The notes under the pieces were generated by a model, which was not told where the DNA came from, searched no databases, and was given only the letters and a program-made list of their open reading frames with translations. The position numbers and the translations under genes were made by a program. DNA of 64,000 nt from Leptodactylus fallax (Eukaryota > Chordata > Amphibia > Anura > Leptodactylidae), in the NCBI GenBank assembly GCA_947044405.1, contig CAMRHE010000358.1:1945574-2009573 (forward strand), read 5' to 3'. Of the stretch, positions 23,165 through 34,450 are shown piece by piece (position 1 is the stretch's first letter; each line of letters starts with the position of its first letter).

Positions 23165-23450
23165 CTGAAGCCCCACATTGCGAAAACACAGCGTTTTACA
23201 GTACCAGCAAAGTGAATGAGATTTTGGCTAATTCCATCCACACATTGCAGAGAAAAAATGCTGCAGAAAAGCTGTGTTTTAAAAAATGCACGCGTTTTTG
23301 AAAAACGCAGCATGTCAATTATACCTGTGGAAATGCTTGCATTTTCCCTATGTATTTAATAAGGGAAGAAAAGCTGCAGAGAGAAACTCAGCAAAAACAA
23401 AATGAAAAACACAGCGTTTTTTAGCTGTGTTCCGCAATGTAGGGCCTTAG
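23165..23450. mobile_element. MITE, GGCTAAGGCCCC family, long form
   Basis: CTGAAGCCCCACATTGCG at the left and CGCAATGTAGGGCCTTAG at the right form terminal inverted repeats. The interior matches the copies at 22504 and 29220 (ATTCCATCCACACATTGCAG, TCAATTATACCT). Confidence 0.72.
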
Positions 23451-23451
23451 A

Positions 23452-23600
23452 CTAAGGCTGAGGTCCCACGTTGCGTAAAATCTGCTTTTTTTTTGTTGCA
23501 GATTTTGCTGCAGTTTTTTTTTAGCCAAGAATGGCTTCAATAGGAATGGGAAATATATATAGGAATCTCTTATACTTCTCCCTCCTGCTACATTCACTCC
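23452..23600. mobile_element. MITE, GGCTAAGGCCCC family, short form, truncated
   Basis: CTAAGGCTGAGGTCCCACG and the TTGTTGCAGATTTTGCTGCA tract match the left half of the short-form copies at 30391 and 44548. The right terminal repeat is missing. Confidence 0.55.
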
Positions 23601-23729
23601 AGTCTTTGTCTCAAAAAACCGCTGTTAGCGGTGGTTCCTGGCTGTTCCTGACTTACAGGTACATCACATCTAGGGATATATTTTTCAGAGTCATCTTTGT
23701 TATTATAGATGAGTTCCTTCCCTACCCCC

Positions 23730-24310
23730 GTTTTTTGCACCTAGTGATTGATACATACCTTCTGAGAGAGAGAAACTATTTATCAGACGATAATTTGTGA
23801 TGAATTTGAAACATTGATATCCCTCTTTGTAGATTTGAAGAGGGAATACGTACCTAGTAATAACAGGGATCGGCATACAGTTATTTATTGGTGGTCCACA
23901 TCTGACTGTACAATATATTTACAAAAATTTGGGGAAGTTCTGATTATGGACAACTTTTTGGTAAATAAAAAAAGTTCAAGGCAGCTGTTAGTCAGATTCA
24001 TATTTACCTGCTTATGAATTATACAGTCAATACCTTTCATTTAATTTCGGGGTGTATTTGAATTATTATATATTTTATTATTTATTAAAAGTTATGTTTT
24101 ATTTTTTTGAAATACTTTCTAACTTTTCTAGCCTTCTATACATGTGATCTAGTCTTGATTGTATCGTTCATCTAAAAACTCAGCTTTTTGTCTTTAAATA
24201 TTTAGTGGCTCTGTACAGATGATCGGTTTGGGGGCTGGGTTGTTGTCACCCTATCGATCAAGTATTTATGGGCCAAAAAAAAAAAAAAAAAAACTCGGAC
24301 AACCCCTTTA
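23730..24310. other. Possible PLE untranslated fragment, then TTAA-type repeat end
   Basis: The ATTTATTAAAAGTTATGTTT motif (about 24083-24105) resembles the one at the end of the PLE (4783-4800). The stretch ends with an A-run and ACTCGGACAACCCCTTTAA (about 24291-24310), a terminal motif like those of the TTAA-bounded repeats. There is no coding part. This is a weak assignment. Confidence 0.3.
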
Positions 24311-25619
24311 AGTCCAGCAGTGGAGGTTATCTGCTAGCTATACTTTTTGCTTCACTGACGGACTAGGCAATCTCTGGTTGTTATCAATAATAATATATTT
24401 ATTCCATTACTAATGCACACCTTCATTTACTTGTTTTTAATTTACAACAAATTACAGGTCACATTTTATTAGGAATGATAACGGTAAATGATAAAAGCTG
24501 AGTTTTTTTCTCTTTAGAGTTTTGTTTTTAATAAAGAAGCATTATAAAACAATATTTGTCTTTAGGAAATGTCCTCCGAGTCACATTATGATAAAATATT
24601 TTCACAATATTGTGCAAGCAATAGAAACCAGGGAACTGTTTATCTGGTGTCACACAGAGATCACAATGTACTAGCTTCTTTTTCGTTCTAATTGCTTTTT
24701 TCTAATCCAAAACAACCGAATAGTTCTCCACAAAACACAACAATAAAATCCAAAAGGTATACAATTAAAATGTAACCTTTATTCCGACCTGAATGAGTTT
24801 GTATAGGTAAGTACATAATGCTTAGCACAAAGAGACATAGCAACACAACACACCTGCTGTCAAGCAAGTACTCACTTTATCCAGGCCTCCACAAAATGGG
24901 CCCGTCAATTTTGAACAACATCCCATGTAAACATATGGTCATACTGTCCCAGAAGATCTGGTACAGTATATACCTCTTCTGTCCAAAAATAGTGCCAAAG
25001 AGTAGTCTTGGATATGTGGCAGGTTCTTTCATGGCCTGGTATGTTGGTAGGCAAACAGTTCCTGTTTCCATCTGGGGAATGCAGTGTGGATAAACACAGG
25101 GGACCATAACTATCCCTCTTCAGTCCTAGTAGCAGGGGCCTGGTATTCACTACTAGCCTAACTTTAGAGTTACCATTATAATTAGCTGCAGCTCCAACCA
25201 GAAACATCACCCTAAAATAAATGGAGCCTATAAATCCCTGCTTAGGTTAAATAAGTCCCTTAAGGGCATCGTCAAGAGACCGTGAAAACACAAAAGAGGG
25301 GTTTTCTATAAGCAACAAATTAATAAGTGAGGATTCAAAATCAAAATCTCTGTGACAACCAAATGTCTAGGAACAAAAGGAGGCAATGGTTTAACTGACA
25401 GAAGAACCACACATGGCAATCACAAGAGCCTGTTGTAAGCAGGAGACATTTTTACATATCTGAAAAAGGTTATCCAGTCGGTCATTTTTTTTTTTTTTTT
25501 TTTTTTTTACAAAAAGTTCAGAATGGGGTAATAAAATAAAAGAAACAATACTCATTGAACTGATCACTCTCGTTCTGATGCTGCCTTGGTTGCCCATCAG
25601 TTTCAGCCTGGTAGCTTTT
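24311..25619. other. Unassigned; possible conserved stretch and possible LTR-like segment
   Basis: 24440-24740 is non-repetitive with TAAT-type cores. On the minus strand 25230-24770 is GC-balanced and ends in GGAATAAAGGTTACATTT (polyadenylation-like signal), which could be an LTR or a transcript end, but no boundaries can be set. A run of about 22 T lies at 25486-25508. Confidence 0.3.
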
Positions 25620-25939
25620 GACACATGTAATGAGTTCAAACAGGTGCAATTAATACAGGTAATGAGCGCTGAATTGGAGGGCTTCTTAAAAGAAAACTAA
25701 CAGGCCTGTGAGAGCTAGAATTCTTGCTGGTTGGTAGGTGATCAAATACTTATTTCATGTAATAAAATGCATATTAATTATTTAAAAATAATACAATGTG
25801 GATTTCTGGATTTTTTTTTTTTAGATTCTGTCTCTCACAGTTGAAGTGTACCTACAAAAAAATTACAGACCTCTCCATTCTTTGTAGTTGGGAAAACTTG
25901 CAAAATCACCAGTGTATAAAATACTTATTTTCCCCACTG
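25620..25939 (-). mobile_element. Tc1-like transposon 5'-end fragment
   Basis: On the minus strand it starts CAGTGGGGAAAATAAGTATT at 25939 with TA at 25940-25941. It contains the second inner repeat (AAATAAGTATTTGATCACCT near 25750) and the leader up to the TATA-like region before the transposase start. No transposase remains. It is a different Tc1 subfamily from the copy at 8941, though similarly organised. Confidence 0.8.
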
Positions 25940-26028
25940 TATAAGTAAAATATAGAGTAGCTAGACTTTGGAAAAATAAAGCTCAATAGGGCACAATAGA
26001 AAATTTTCAGAAGGAATACTGAGTTAGG

Positions 26029-26871
26029 CTAAGGCCCCACGTGGCAAAAAAAGTGCTGCGGGAAAAACTGCGACGGCAACGCATCGCGTTTAGAGATGAG
26101 CGAATCGAATCTGTAGAAGTGATATTCAATCCGAATTTCAGGAAATATTCGATTCGCATCGAATCCGAATTTCCTCACGCTTTGTGGTAACGATTTGCAT
26201 TTAGTTCAAAATGGCTGCTCTATATGGGCCAAGGAACTCTGGGAACGCGGGATCACTAACAATGCCATGCGTGCAGCCAATCAGCAGCCAGCCCTGTGAT
26301 GTCACATCCCTTTAACCCCTTTGCGAGCGCACATGGCATGTTTGATCGCTGCATCCAAGCTGTTAAATCCCCCCGATCGGTTATGGAGCAGGGTGTTAGC
26401 TGTAACTGACAGCTGGAACTGACAGCTAACACCCTGCTCCATAACCGATCCAGGGTTTTAACAACTTGGATGCAGCAGTCAAACATGACCGCAGCATCTA
26501 AGGGGTTCCGCCATTTTGCCGACCAACCACCACCCCGAATTGAATATTTGAATACTTCGCTCATCTCTAATTGCGGTTCTTACCGCAGCGCTTTAGACAG
26601 AAAGTTCGCAGAGGTTTCCTCTGCGGACTTTCTGTTTCAATTATACCTATGGAGAAACCGCCGGCATTTCCGTAGGTATAATTGACATGCTATGATTTCC
26701 AAATCCGTGCCGGTTGTAGAAATCGCGGTGTGTCCGCAGTGCGGTTTTTACTGCAAAGTGAGCATAGAATCCCATCCACTTTGCTCTGACTGTAAATCGC
26801 CACGATTTTTTCTCCGGCGTTTCCGCCACGGGCAAATAGCAGCGTTCACGCCATATGGGGCCCCGGCCTTA
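26029..26871. mobile_element. MITE, GGCTAAGGCCCC family, long form, split by another MITE
   Basis: Left part 26029-26090 begins CTAAGGCCCCACGTGGC; right part 26570-26871 ends ATGGGGCCCCGGCCTTA. The right part contains the family core (TCAATTATACCT, GGTATAATTGACATG). The interruption is the GAGATGAGCGAA element at 26091-26569. Confidence 0.8.
26091..26569. mobile_element. Nested MITE with GAGATGAGCGAA ends and a long central hairpin
   Basis: TAGAGATGAGCGAA (26091-26104) is inverted at TTCGCTCATCTCTA (26556-26569), so TA (or TTA/TAA) flanks the element. In the middle a perfect 29-bp stem (26375-26403 / 26422-26450) is extended outwards, with mismatches, to about 26343-26481. It is non-coding. 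Elements with these ends are familiar to me from frog genomes. Confidence 0.85.
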
Positions 26872-27130
26872 AAGGGTTTTCCAGGCCAAAAAATAATTTT
26901 TCATAAAAGGTCTGTTAGTGCTATTAATAGGTTAAGTGCACAGAAATACCTTTAGCAGTGTTTTGAGTGATTTCTTGGGTTTCTCTGCATTTGTTTATAT
27001 GGCCATCTGCCTGTTCTGTTTTCCTACAACTACCATGATGCCTTGGGCTTCATTCAGAGCTGACTCCCTCCCTCTCTCACTCACACCCCCTCCCTGTTTC
27101 CCTAGCTAGCCCGTCCACTAATAGCACTTC
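26872..27130. repeat. Unclassified frog-type repeat
   Basis: It begins TTAAAGGGTTTTCCAGGCC directly after the preceding MITE and includes CATGATGCCTTGGGCTTCAT. The other end was not found; it may continue beyond the palindromic element at 27131-27451. Confidence 0.4.
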
Positions 27131-27451
27131 CTAACTAACTCAACAACCCCCCCACCCCATCATACTTACCTGTCTTTGGTCCGGATCTTCTGGGCAGGGG
27201 AAGTCACTTCTTCCGGCACTCCAGCTTTATTGCGTAGGCATGGGTGGCTGGCACCTCCTATTCTTGACGTCTGTTGGCCTCCCACGCCTGCGCAATAGAG
27301 CCCGATTTCCGGCTACTGCATATGCCAGCACTCAATAGAGCTGGAGTGCTGGCTACTGTCCATGCCTGCCCTCCAGCTCTATTGCACAGAAGCCCAGAAG
27401 CTTCGGACCGGAAGACAGGTAAGTATGATGGGGTGGGGTTGAGTTAGTTAG
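27131..27451. mobile_element. Palindromic (foldback) MITE
   Basis: The arms of about 65 bp (CTAACTAACTCAAC… and …GAGTTAGTTAG) are near-perfect inverted repeats, including ATCATACTTACCTGTC against GACAGGTAAGTATGAT. A second inner pair (AGCTCTATTGCACAG against CTGCGCAATAGAG) is present. The centre is GC-rich. It is non-coding. Confidence 0.82.
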
Positions 27452-28193
27452 GCGACGTTCCATTTCCGGAAGAGGAACTACATGTTCCCCATAACGTCAA
27501 TGGGGCGGTCTAGGTAAATATAGAATTTTGGAACAATGAGTAGTTTAGAAGGTAGAGGGGGAGGCAGTGTTTAGCTTAATTTATAATTGTCAATTTATCC
27601 CAGTTGACATAGTTATGGCATATTGTATATAAGTTGGATTGTCTAACAAGATTGCAGAAATATCATAATTAAACTTGTCAAGCAGGAAAAAGAGAGAATA
27701 TGAATATACAGGGGAAATATGATCTTATGCTTTCATCAAATATGCTTATAAGTATAATAAATTTTTATACAAAAAAAACTCTGAAAACACAGCGTTGGAT
27801 AATACCATATAGTTAATCAGATGGAGGAACATCTGAAGACTATGAAAAACAGCATCTCCTATTTGTCCGCATGTGGGTAGTACATCTAAATTGAGAAGGA
27901 TGCCCGGAAACAGCAAGCTTGGCATTTTAAGAGAGTCTTGGCGCCATGGTCCAGGAGAAGTTCAGTTGCGTGGTCTTGGATGCCTCAAGGGTAAACATTT
28001 TTGCTATAGCAGTAGTGGGTGGTGCATAGGAGTTGTAAACACAAGCAGACAAGCACTGCTGCCATGTTAGCACAACTATATACAATACACACATGCATTG
28101 AACTCACATATGTGCATTACACACATCTGTACACATTACATACAAATACATACATGCATATAAAACCAATATATAAATATTATGAACATTGCA
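27452..28193. other. Unassigned, then CA/TA-rich simple sequence
   Basis: No gene is seen. From about 28070 the sequence is an irregular ACACATTACATACAAATACA-type simple repeat that continues on the other side of the LTR at 28194-28756. Confidence 0.4.
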
Positions 28194-28756
28194 TGTTGTG
28201 AGAAGGTGACAGGTAAAGTTCTGGAGGGTTGCTATATCTTCCCCAGATTCCTCACTTATGTATGGTAAGTGAGGTCACAACACAGGTCTGTAACAAAACC
28301 TCAGCTGTGAGAAGGCCTTTTTGTTAACCATGTCCTGGCCTACAGCAGGAAGGAGCCTTCAAGCACAGGTGGGAGCTGGGCCTCATTAAAAGGGCTTATG
28401 AAAGGTGGTCAAGACCTCAGTCCTGGGCAGTTCCTGAGGAGAGAGGGAGGCGGGTTCTGGCCTAAGACTCTGACAACTAGTGAGAGACCAGAGTGAACAT
28501 TTGCTTGTGTTGTTGCCCTGTGTGCTGACCATGTGGCTGAAGCAAGCCACACGTATAGTAAGGGCCTCTTTGTTTAGTTAGTAGCTCAGACGAGCAGGAT
28601 TTCTGTTATCATTTTGCCTGACTGTTAAGGCTTATTTTGTTTTGCCATTTTGGAAAAATAATCGCACAGGGTAAAACCTGTTTATACCTGACTTTTTTGT
28701 GTCTGTCTCTGACTGTCTGGGTCCGCTGCTGCTACCACTGAGCCAATCCTCCCACA
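28194..28756 (+). mobile_element. Probable solo LTR of a Ty3/gypsy-type element
   Basis: A GC-balanced block of about 560 bp with sharp edges sits in AT-rich simple repeat. It starts TGTTGTGAGAAGG and ends CCTCCCACA (TG…CA ends). Flanks are TTGCA on the left and TTGTA on the right, a possible 5-bp duplication with one change. The interior has a leader-like 3' part (GTGTCTGTCTCTGACTGTCT). No coding or internal region is attached. LTR identity is inferred from structure. Confidence 0.6.
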
Positions 28757-29219
28757 TTGTATAGACATACAAATTACACACATTACATATACATACTGTA
28801 CATACACACTACACTCATATTACATATTAAACATGCAGATGAATCAAATTTGAAGTTTAAATTTTCAACATCACATACCATGCAAGTTTTAATTTGGCAT
28901 GCAATTTGTTAAATGCCAATTATAATTTTGATGCATCTTGGTATGTTAGATATCAAGTTAAGCGTTGCACCTTAGTTGTAGATCTTTGTGCACATTACAT
29001 ACAAATTACACACATACATATTATTTGTACACATGCATATATATTGCACATACATTATACACAAATACATACACATGACACACACATAATTACCTCTCCT
29101 GCTGATCGCATCTTATCAGAAGTGGGGAGGGAGCTATGGAAAGCAGAATTTGTATTGAGCTACTGCCTAAATCAAGTTACAACAGCCACTAAGCAACTCT
29201 AGCTGTAATTTTTTACTTT
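28757..29219. repeat. CA/TA-rich simple repeat and unassigned DNA
   Basis: This continues the ACACATTACATAC-type simple sequence (28757-28850 and 28985-29090), interrupted by unassigned sequence. Confidence 0.5.
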
Positions 29220-29506
29220 AGGTCGGAGATCAACGTGGCGTAAATACAGTCGTTGCGATTCTAGCAAATACCATCCACACATTGCAGAAAAATACACACA
29301 GTGGAAATACTGCGATTTTCAAAATTGGTGGAGCATGTCAATTATACCTACAGAACTATCGGCAATTTCCTTATAGGTATAATTGAAGCAGTAAGTTTTT
29401 CTCTGCAGAGTTTCTGTGAAAAGCGCTGTAGGAAAAAACGTGTTTTGTTTCCGCTGCTTTTTTTCCGCAGTGCTTTTTCGCTGTGGCCCACTACGTGGGG
29501 CCTTAG
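29220..29506. mobile_element. MITE, GGCTAAGGCCCC family, long form
   Basis: The right end CTACGTGGGGCCTTAG is intact; the left end is degenerate (TAGGTCGGAGATCAACGTGG). The core TCAATTATACCTACAG / CTTATAGGTATAATTGA is clear. Non-coding. Confidence 0.7.
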
Positions 29507-30390
29507 CCTTATGGACAGAAGAGGGAGAGGGAAGTCAACCAGAGTCCTATGCACTATGCCCCCACCTCTTCTCTACCTAACTGCAACAGACCCCAGACCC
29601 CCACCCCTCAGCCAGCTATCCCTGTTAGTACAAGAAAAGTTACACAATTTTGTATTTAGACTGAAAGTTTGAAAGACTGTTAATTTCATTTTAAAGTATA
29701 CTTATTCTATGAAATTTTCATATCATTTTAATATTATTTTTGCAGTAAAACATAAAAGTTTCCTTTGAGCAATAAAATGCAATAAATACATTATCACATA
29801 AAATGCATTACTACAGGGAAATAGGTTGAATTAAATGATTTCATGTAATTGCTCCAAAACTGTAGCTGACATTTTTTTCTGCTTAATATTCTTTTGTACC
29901 AAAAAAATAAACTATAAAAAATAGAAACACTTTTAACATTACTAGCTTTATATTAGAAAATGTTTTGGCAAAAAAAAAAACCAAATTTAAATTTGTGCTG
30001 TGCTGATATAAAAATTTACAATCCAAAAATTATATGGAATTTCATAAGACCTGAAATACAAGTCTAGACTGGGGAAATCAATTAGAAGGAACTTGTTCAG
30101 ATTAAAAAAAAAAAATCTAAAAAATCAGTTATTTCAGCAGATTTTGCACTAACATTGTTTCAGGGTTTCTTCTTCTTTCATGTCCTATTAGATAGGGAGT
30201 ATTATATATCATTGCAAAGCTGGCGGTACTCTAAATTCATCGCATTTTCATATTTGCCATTATATTTGCCATAGATTTTCGGTGCCATTAATTTCAGCTA
30301 ACAATATCACAGCACCATTAGGAAGGGTCAGCTTCACAGCTCAGCTTCATCACTGGACAGTGATCAATGACACTCTATGGTACACCTTTA
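29507..30390. other. Unassigned, AT-rich
   Basis: No gene or classifiable repeat. 29690-29920 is non-repetitive AT-rich sequence with A-runs further right. Confidence 0.4.
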
Positions 30391-30610
30391 GGCTAAAGCC
30401 CCACGTTGCGGAAACGCAGCTTTTTTTGTTGCACATTTTGTTGCGGTTTTTTAAGTCAAAGCCAGGAGGGGATTGAACAGAAGGGAGAAGTAGAAGTACT
30501 TCCTATATATTCCCCATTTCTTTTGTAGCCATTCTTGGCTTTGGCTCAAAAAACTGCAACAAAATCTGCAACAAAAAAAGCTGCGTTTCCGCAACGTGGG
30601 GCTTTAGCCT
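30391..30610. mobile_element. MITE, GGCTAAGGCCCC family, short form, near-perfect ends
   Basis: The terminal inverted repeats run for about 40 bp almost without mismatch: GGCTAAAGCCCCACGTTGCG at the left, CGCAACGTGGGGCTTTAGCC at the right, each followed inwards by GCAGCTTTTTTTGTTGCA-type sequence. The centre (TTTGTAGCCATTCTTGGCTT) is shared with the copy at 44548. Confidence 0.85.
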
Positions 30611-31430
30611 TATATAGCCTTGTACTGTAAAAGGGGCATTCCTCAATGTCCAGTGATGATGCTGAGCAGTGAGGAACCAGAATGAACAGCACAGACATCT
30701 TTGGAACCAGGGTAGATAGCGGCAAAGCTGAAAGAGCACAGATTCAGCGCACTATCAGCTTTGCAACGGTATAAAACACTCCAGATTTAGAAGACATTAA
30801 GGGTCCTTTTTAAGGTTTTCTATGCGTACTTGTGAGTATTATGTATTATATGCTTTTCCAACACAGCTGTACATAGAAGAGAAAAAGGCAGAATTATACT
30901 GAGCAAGGTGAATTGATAAAAATGTACACAATAGAAAGTTGGAGCAGCACAGTCAAAGACTCAATAACACTGGATGCAGGGCTCATAGAGGCTGACTCAA
31001 AACCTACAAGTACATCCATCTTCAAGGAAACAGCAGTAATTCATAAATGTCAAATCCAAGTGTTTCTTTATTTGCCCATTGAAAAACAACATTTCAGTTC
31101 CTCTATGGAACTATTTTGAAATATTGTCTCAAGTACACTAGTGCAGGTTTATATACCAAACCAATACATGACAAACAATCAATTAATCACACATTAAATC
31201 ATGAATATGCATAAATGTATTCATTCCTATATTAAAGTGCTAAGTACTCAAGTATATAGCAAAGTAGGGGCCTAATTGTAATTTAAATTACTATAAGGAC
31301 AACATTATATGGTATAATGTGTATGTTTCCACCGAGGAATTTGGAGGTGAAATCTGCCATCCTTTTCGTGAGCTGAAAAAAGAAGCATACTGCTTGATCT
31401 TGCCTTCAGATTCCTCCAAGTGAACAAAAC
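30611..31430. other. Unassigned
   Basis: No gene. 30920-31110 has the texture of a frog repeat (GGAGCAGCACAGTCAAAGAC… ATTTGCCCATTGAAAAAC) but I cannot place it. Confidence 0.35.
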
Positions 31431-31729
31431 CTAAGGCCGGAACTCCAAAAACCACAGCATTTTACAGTCACTGTAGTGAATCCCATCCACACATTGCAAA
31501 AAAATACGTGCAGCGGAAACGCTGCGATTTCTAAAAGCGCTGCGGTTTTGGAAATTGCTTCATGTCAATTATACCTACGGAAACGCGGTCGGTTTCCCTA
31601 TAGCTATAATTAAAGCAGAAAGTCTGCAGAGGAAACCTGTGAAAAGCGCTGCAGGAAAAACCGCGACGTTTTTCTGCCGTGTTTTTTCCGCAGTGCTTTT
31701 TTGATGCGGCCCTCTACATGGGGCCTTAG
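31431..31729. mobile_element. MITE, GGCTAAGGCCCC family, long form
   Basis: CTAAGGCCGGAACTCC at the left and CATGGGGCCTTAG at the right are degenerate inverted ends. The family core (TCAATTATACCTACGG, CTATAGCTATAATTAA) and GCGCTGCGG/CCGCAGTGC tracts are present. Confidence 0.75.
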
Positions 31730-31900
31730 CCTAAGGATGTTATTACACATGCTATTTTTACTCGAATTAAAAATGTGCTGTTTTTTTGTAAATCAATGAA
31801 AATGACTAACACTGATGTAAAAGGCAAAACACGTGTGGTTTTAAGAAATGCATGCATTCACATGAGTAAAAATGCAGATGTATAAAAGCATCCTAAGAGA
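31730..31900. mobile_element. Small inverted-repeat element (CTAAGGATG ends)
   Basis: CTAAGGATGTTATTACACATG at the left (about 31731) faces GTATAAAAGCATCCTAAG (about 31878-31895). Length is about 165 bp; non-coding; it adjoins the preceding MITE. Confidence 0.5.
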
Positions 31901-32220
31901 TAATTAATTAGTTAAATGTTAAGTGTCTATCTGCTTGATGTCAGGGGAATAGCTATATGAGATGTTACAGAGCCCTGGAGGCTAAGGGGGCCCAACAGCC
32001 TCAATACAGTATAATAAGACACCGGTATTATACATAGAGAATGGTAGGTGGGCACCTTGTTACAGATTTGTATCAGGGTCCAGGAACTTCCAATTACGCC
32101 TCTGCGGGGGGGTCTACTACTGAGAACCTCGCCCATCATGAAAACAGGGTTCCAGTGCCCCACATTGCAATGAAGCCATAGTTACACATGTCCTTTACCT
32201 CTCTATTCACTGATTATGGC
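31901..32220. other. Unassigned, repeat-like
   Basis: Text such as CTGGAGGCTAAGGGGGCCC and GGTAGGTGGGCACC resembles a dispersed frog repeat. No ends or coding capacity are seen. Confidence 0.35.
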
Positions 32221-32223
32221 AAG

Positions 32224-32375
32224 GATCAGCAACCTCCACCGCGCCAGCTGTTGTGAACCTTCAACTCCCTATATGCACACTTGCTTAGCTGTTCTCAAAA
32301 ACCCCAGAGAAGAGGATGGAGTATGCAGGGAACTGTAGTATCAAAACAGCTGGAGTGCCAAAGGTTGCTGTCCCC
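32224..32375. mobile_element. Small inverted-repeat element (GCAACCT…CAGCTGTT ends)
   Basis: GATCAGCAACCTCCACC…CAGCTGTTGTGAA at the left faces TCAAAACAGCTGGAGTG…AGGTTGCTGTCCCC at the right, an imperfect palindrome of about 150 bp. Confidence 0.55.
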
Positions 32376-33538
32376 GGTCTATGAGATTTTGGGAGATAGC
32401 CAAATACTGTACAAACTATCTTTAGCAGTTCCACAGACTTTGAAAGGAACATCAGTGCACATGCTTCATCTTCACTCCATAAAAAATCCTTCATGGATAG
32501 GGGATAAGTGTTATTCATGGGAAAAATCCCTTAAAGGTAATGCAAATAATGAAGTTTTGCAAAATATTAGTCTAGGAGGGTCCAAACTGGAGATACTCTT
32601 ACATCTACAGAAAGAGAATGTGGTAGAAAGCAATGTATAAAAGACCATTCCAAAATGTAATGTTAATATTCATTTCCCTTGTCTGGAATGTGTTTAATAT
32701 TGAAGTATTATGCTAATATGAGCAAAGAAACAAAAAAGTACTTGAGGAAATGAAACAACCAAGATTAACATAAATCCTCAGTAGGCAAAGGGATAGATTT
32801 TTATCAAAATTATGTTCTACATCTATCCTATTTCAATCAGAATCCACCCTGTTGTTCTATGAAATGAAAAAGTCTTTATTTCAATATTCATTAACATGAA
32901 CAGAAAGGAAAGGGCCTGGGACGTCCCTATTTATTTAGTGCTATGGAATAAACCAAATCATAAAATATATAAAAAATCATATCCAAGATTGCTGCCACCT
33001 GTAGGGTATCAAATTAGAAAAATAATTAAATGAAAAGTACATTTACAAATATCCACACCTCTAGATAAAGCTGAAACTGAGCATCAGATTGTGCTGTTTT
33101 TTGTGTTTACTGTCATTTCAGAAATAAGGTGTTTGTATTATATTAATGCAGTCGGTATTCTTTTTATAAGTATCCCATTTGTTTTCAGGATCATCCTTTC
33201 TTTGATACAGGTGTTGCAGCTGATTATATTGTTATTAAATGAGGCTATTCTCTTGTCTTTATTGCTTCTTGTTTAAGAAATGAGTACATTCCATCATTTG
33301 TGACAGCAAGCTTTGCAGAGCACTCCAGAAAACACAAGAACTTAAACAAGTGCAGTATTTACTAATACCACCTGCTAGTAATCAGTTATCCACTTACAGG
33401 GTGCTATTACACAAGTGCTAACAGTCAACACTAACTCTCATGAATTACCGGCTGCACCTGGTCTTTCCATTGTTTCAGATTGCAATTCAAGGTGCAGCCT
33501 GGCAATCAGTGGTAAGTCTCTTCCATGAGCAGTTTCTA
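32376..33538. other. Unassigned
   Basis: No gene seen. AT-rich, with short frames only. Confidence 0.4.
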
Positions 33539-33930
33539 TGGGGATTTCACACTACTATTAAAAATGTCCGTTGCTCTCATCCATCATAGGATGAGAGCAA
33601 TGGATATTAACGCCAATAAAGATACTCAGGAAAGGATGGACAGCACTCCAACTGGTTTCCAAATGAGCTTGCATATTTTATTATCACAGTACACAAAAGG
33701 TCAAAAGCCGCATAATTGCACAGAGCAAAGTTACACTAGGTTCACCCTAGTTTTCCACTAGATTTCCATTCTTTGGGTCTGCTTGGGGGCCCGAAAAATG
33801 GAAACCCTATCCGCTTAAAAAGACGGGTTCTATAATGAGGTCCACCAGGTTTCTGCCCAAAATCGTCGGAGAGAAAAGTTTCCCCCCCGAACGGTTACAC
33901 ACTAGTGTGACCAGATCCTAACACTGTTAG
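33539..33930. repeat. MITE fragments
   Basis: GGGATTTCACACTACTATTA…GTCCGTTGCTCTCATCC (33540-33585) resembles the left part of the MITE at 38464 and is followed by a small hairpin (GTTGCTCTCATCC / GGATGAGAGCAATGG). 33729-33926 starts CACTAGGTTCACCCTAGT and ends CACACTAGTGTGACCAGATCCTA, related to the element at 56016. Both are incomplete or diverged. Confidence 0.45.
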
Positions 33931-34371
33931 AGATGCTTTTTGGAATTTCAGATATACCGCGCTTCGGGCTATTTAGGGCTGAGGCCTTCTCTCTCCTTCT
34001 TCCTACTATTTTGGTCTATCACCTTGTTCCTTGCCCTAGTGGCTGGTTTCAATATGCATTGACCTCTAAATTTTGCCAATGAAGGGCAATAATAGTCTGA
34101 AATTTTGCATATCTGACAGTCTAACATTGTTCTGTGCAATAAATTTGCACTATTGACCTTTTGTATTTGGAGGAGTCCGGCCAGTCCCCCCTGGAATTGT
34201 GCGTCCAACATGTATTAATGGCAATAAAGTGACAGAAGCAGAATAAGAAGCTGTGCGTGTACATTAGGAGTGTTACCATTTCTGGGCATTATATGACTTA
34301 AATTTTGCAATTTTAGAAGTTTTTCTTTCTGCAGGCTCTGTCTGTGGTTTGCAGCTTATCTTGAGCTGGTG
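33931..34371. other. Unassigned
   Basis: No gene seen. The block to about 34230 (ending ATTAATGGCAATAAAGTGAC) has the look of a retroelement untranslated region, but no ends are found. Confidence 0.3.
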
Positions 34372-34450
34372 ATGAAAAAACCGTGATGCGTTGCTGCTGC
34401 AGTTTTTCCCGCAGCGCTTTTTTGCTGCGACCTGCAACATGGGGCCTTAG
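34372..34450. mobile_element. MITE, GGCTAAGGCCCC family, right-end fragment
   Basis: TTTTCCCGCAGCGCTTTTTT and CAACATGGGGCCTTAG match the right ends of the long-form copies. Confidence 0.65.

Noticed and set aside
22663..23301. 212-codon plus-strand frame, possible novel gene
   Set aside because: It crosses three separate repeat elements and their boundaries; composition follows the MITE sequences and no domain is visible.
29301..29672. 123-codon plus-strand frame with a Cys/Arg-rich stretch
   Set aside because: The first two thirds lie in a GGCTAAGGCCCC MITE; not a gene.
32281..32640. 119-codon plus frame
   Set aside because: It starts inside an inverted-repeat element and carries no recognisable motif.
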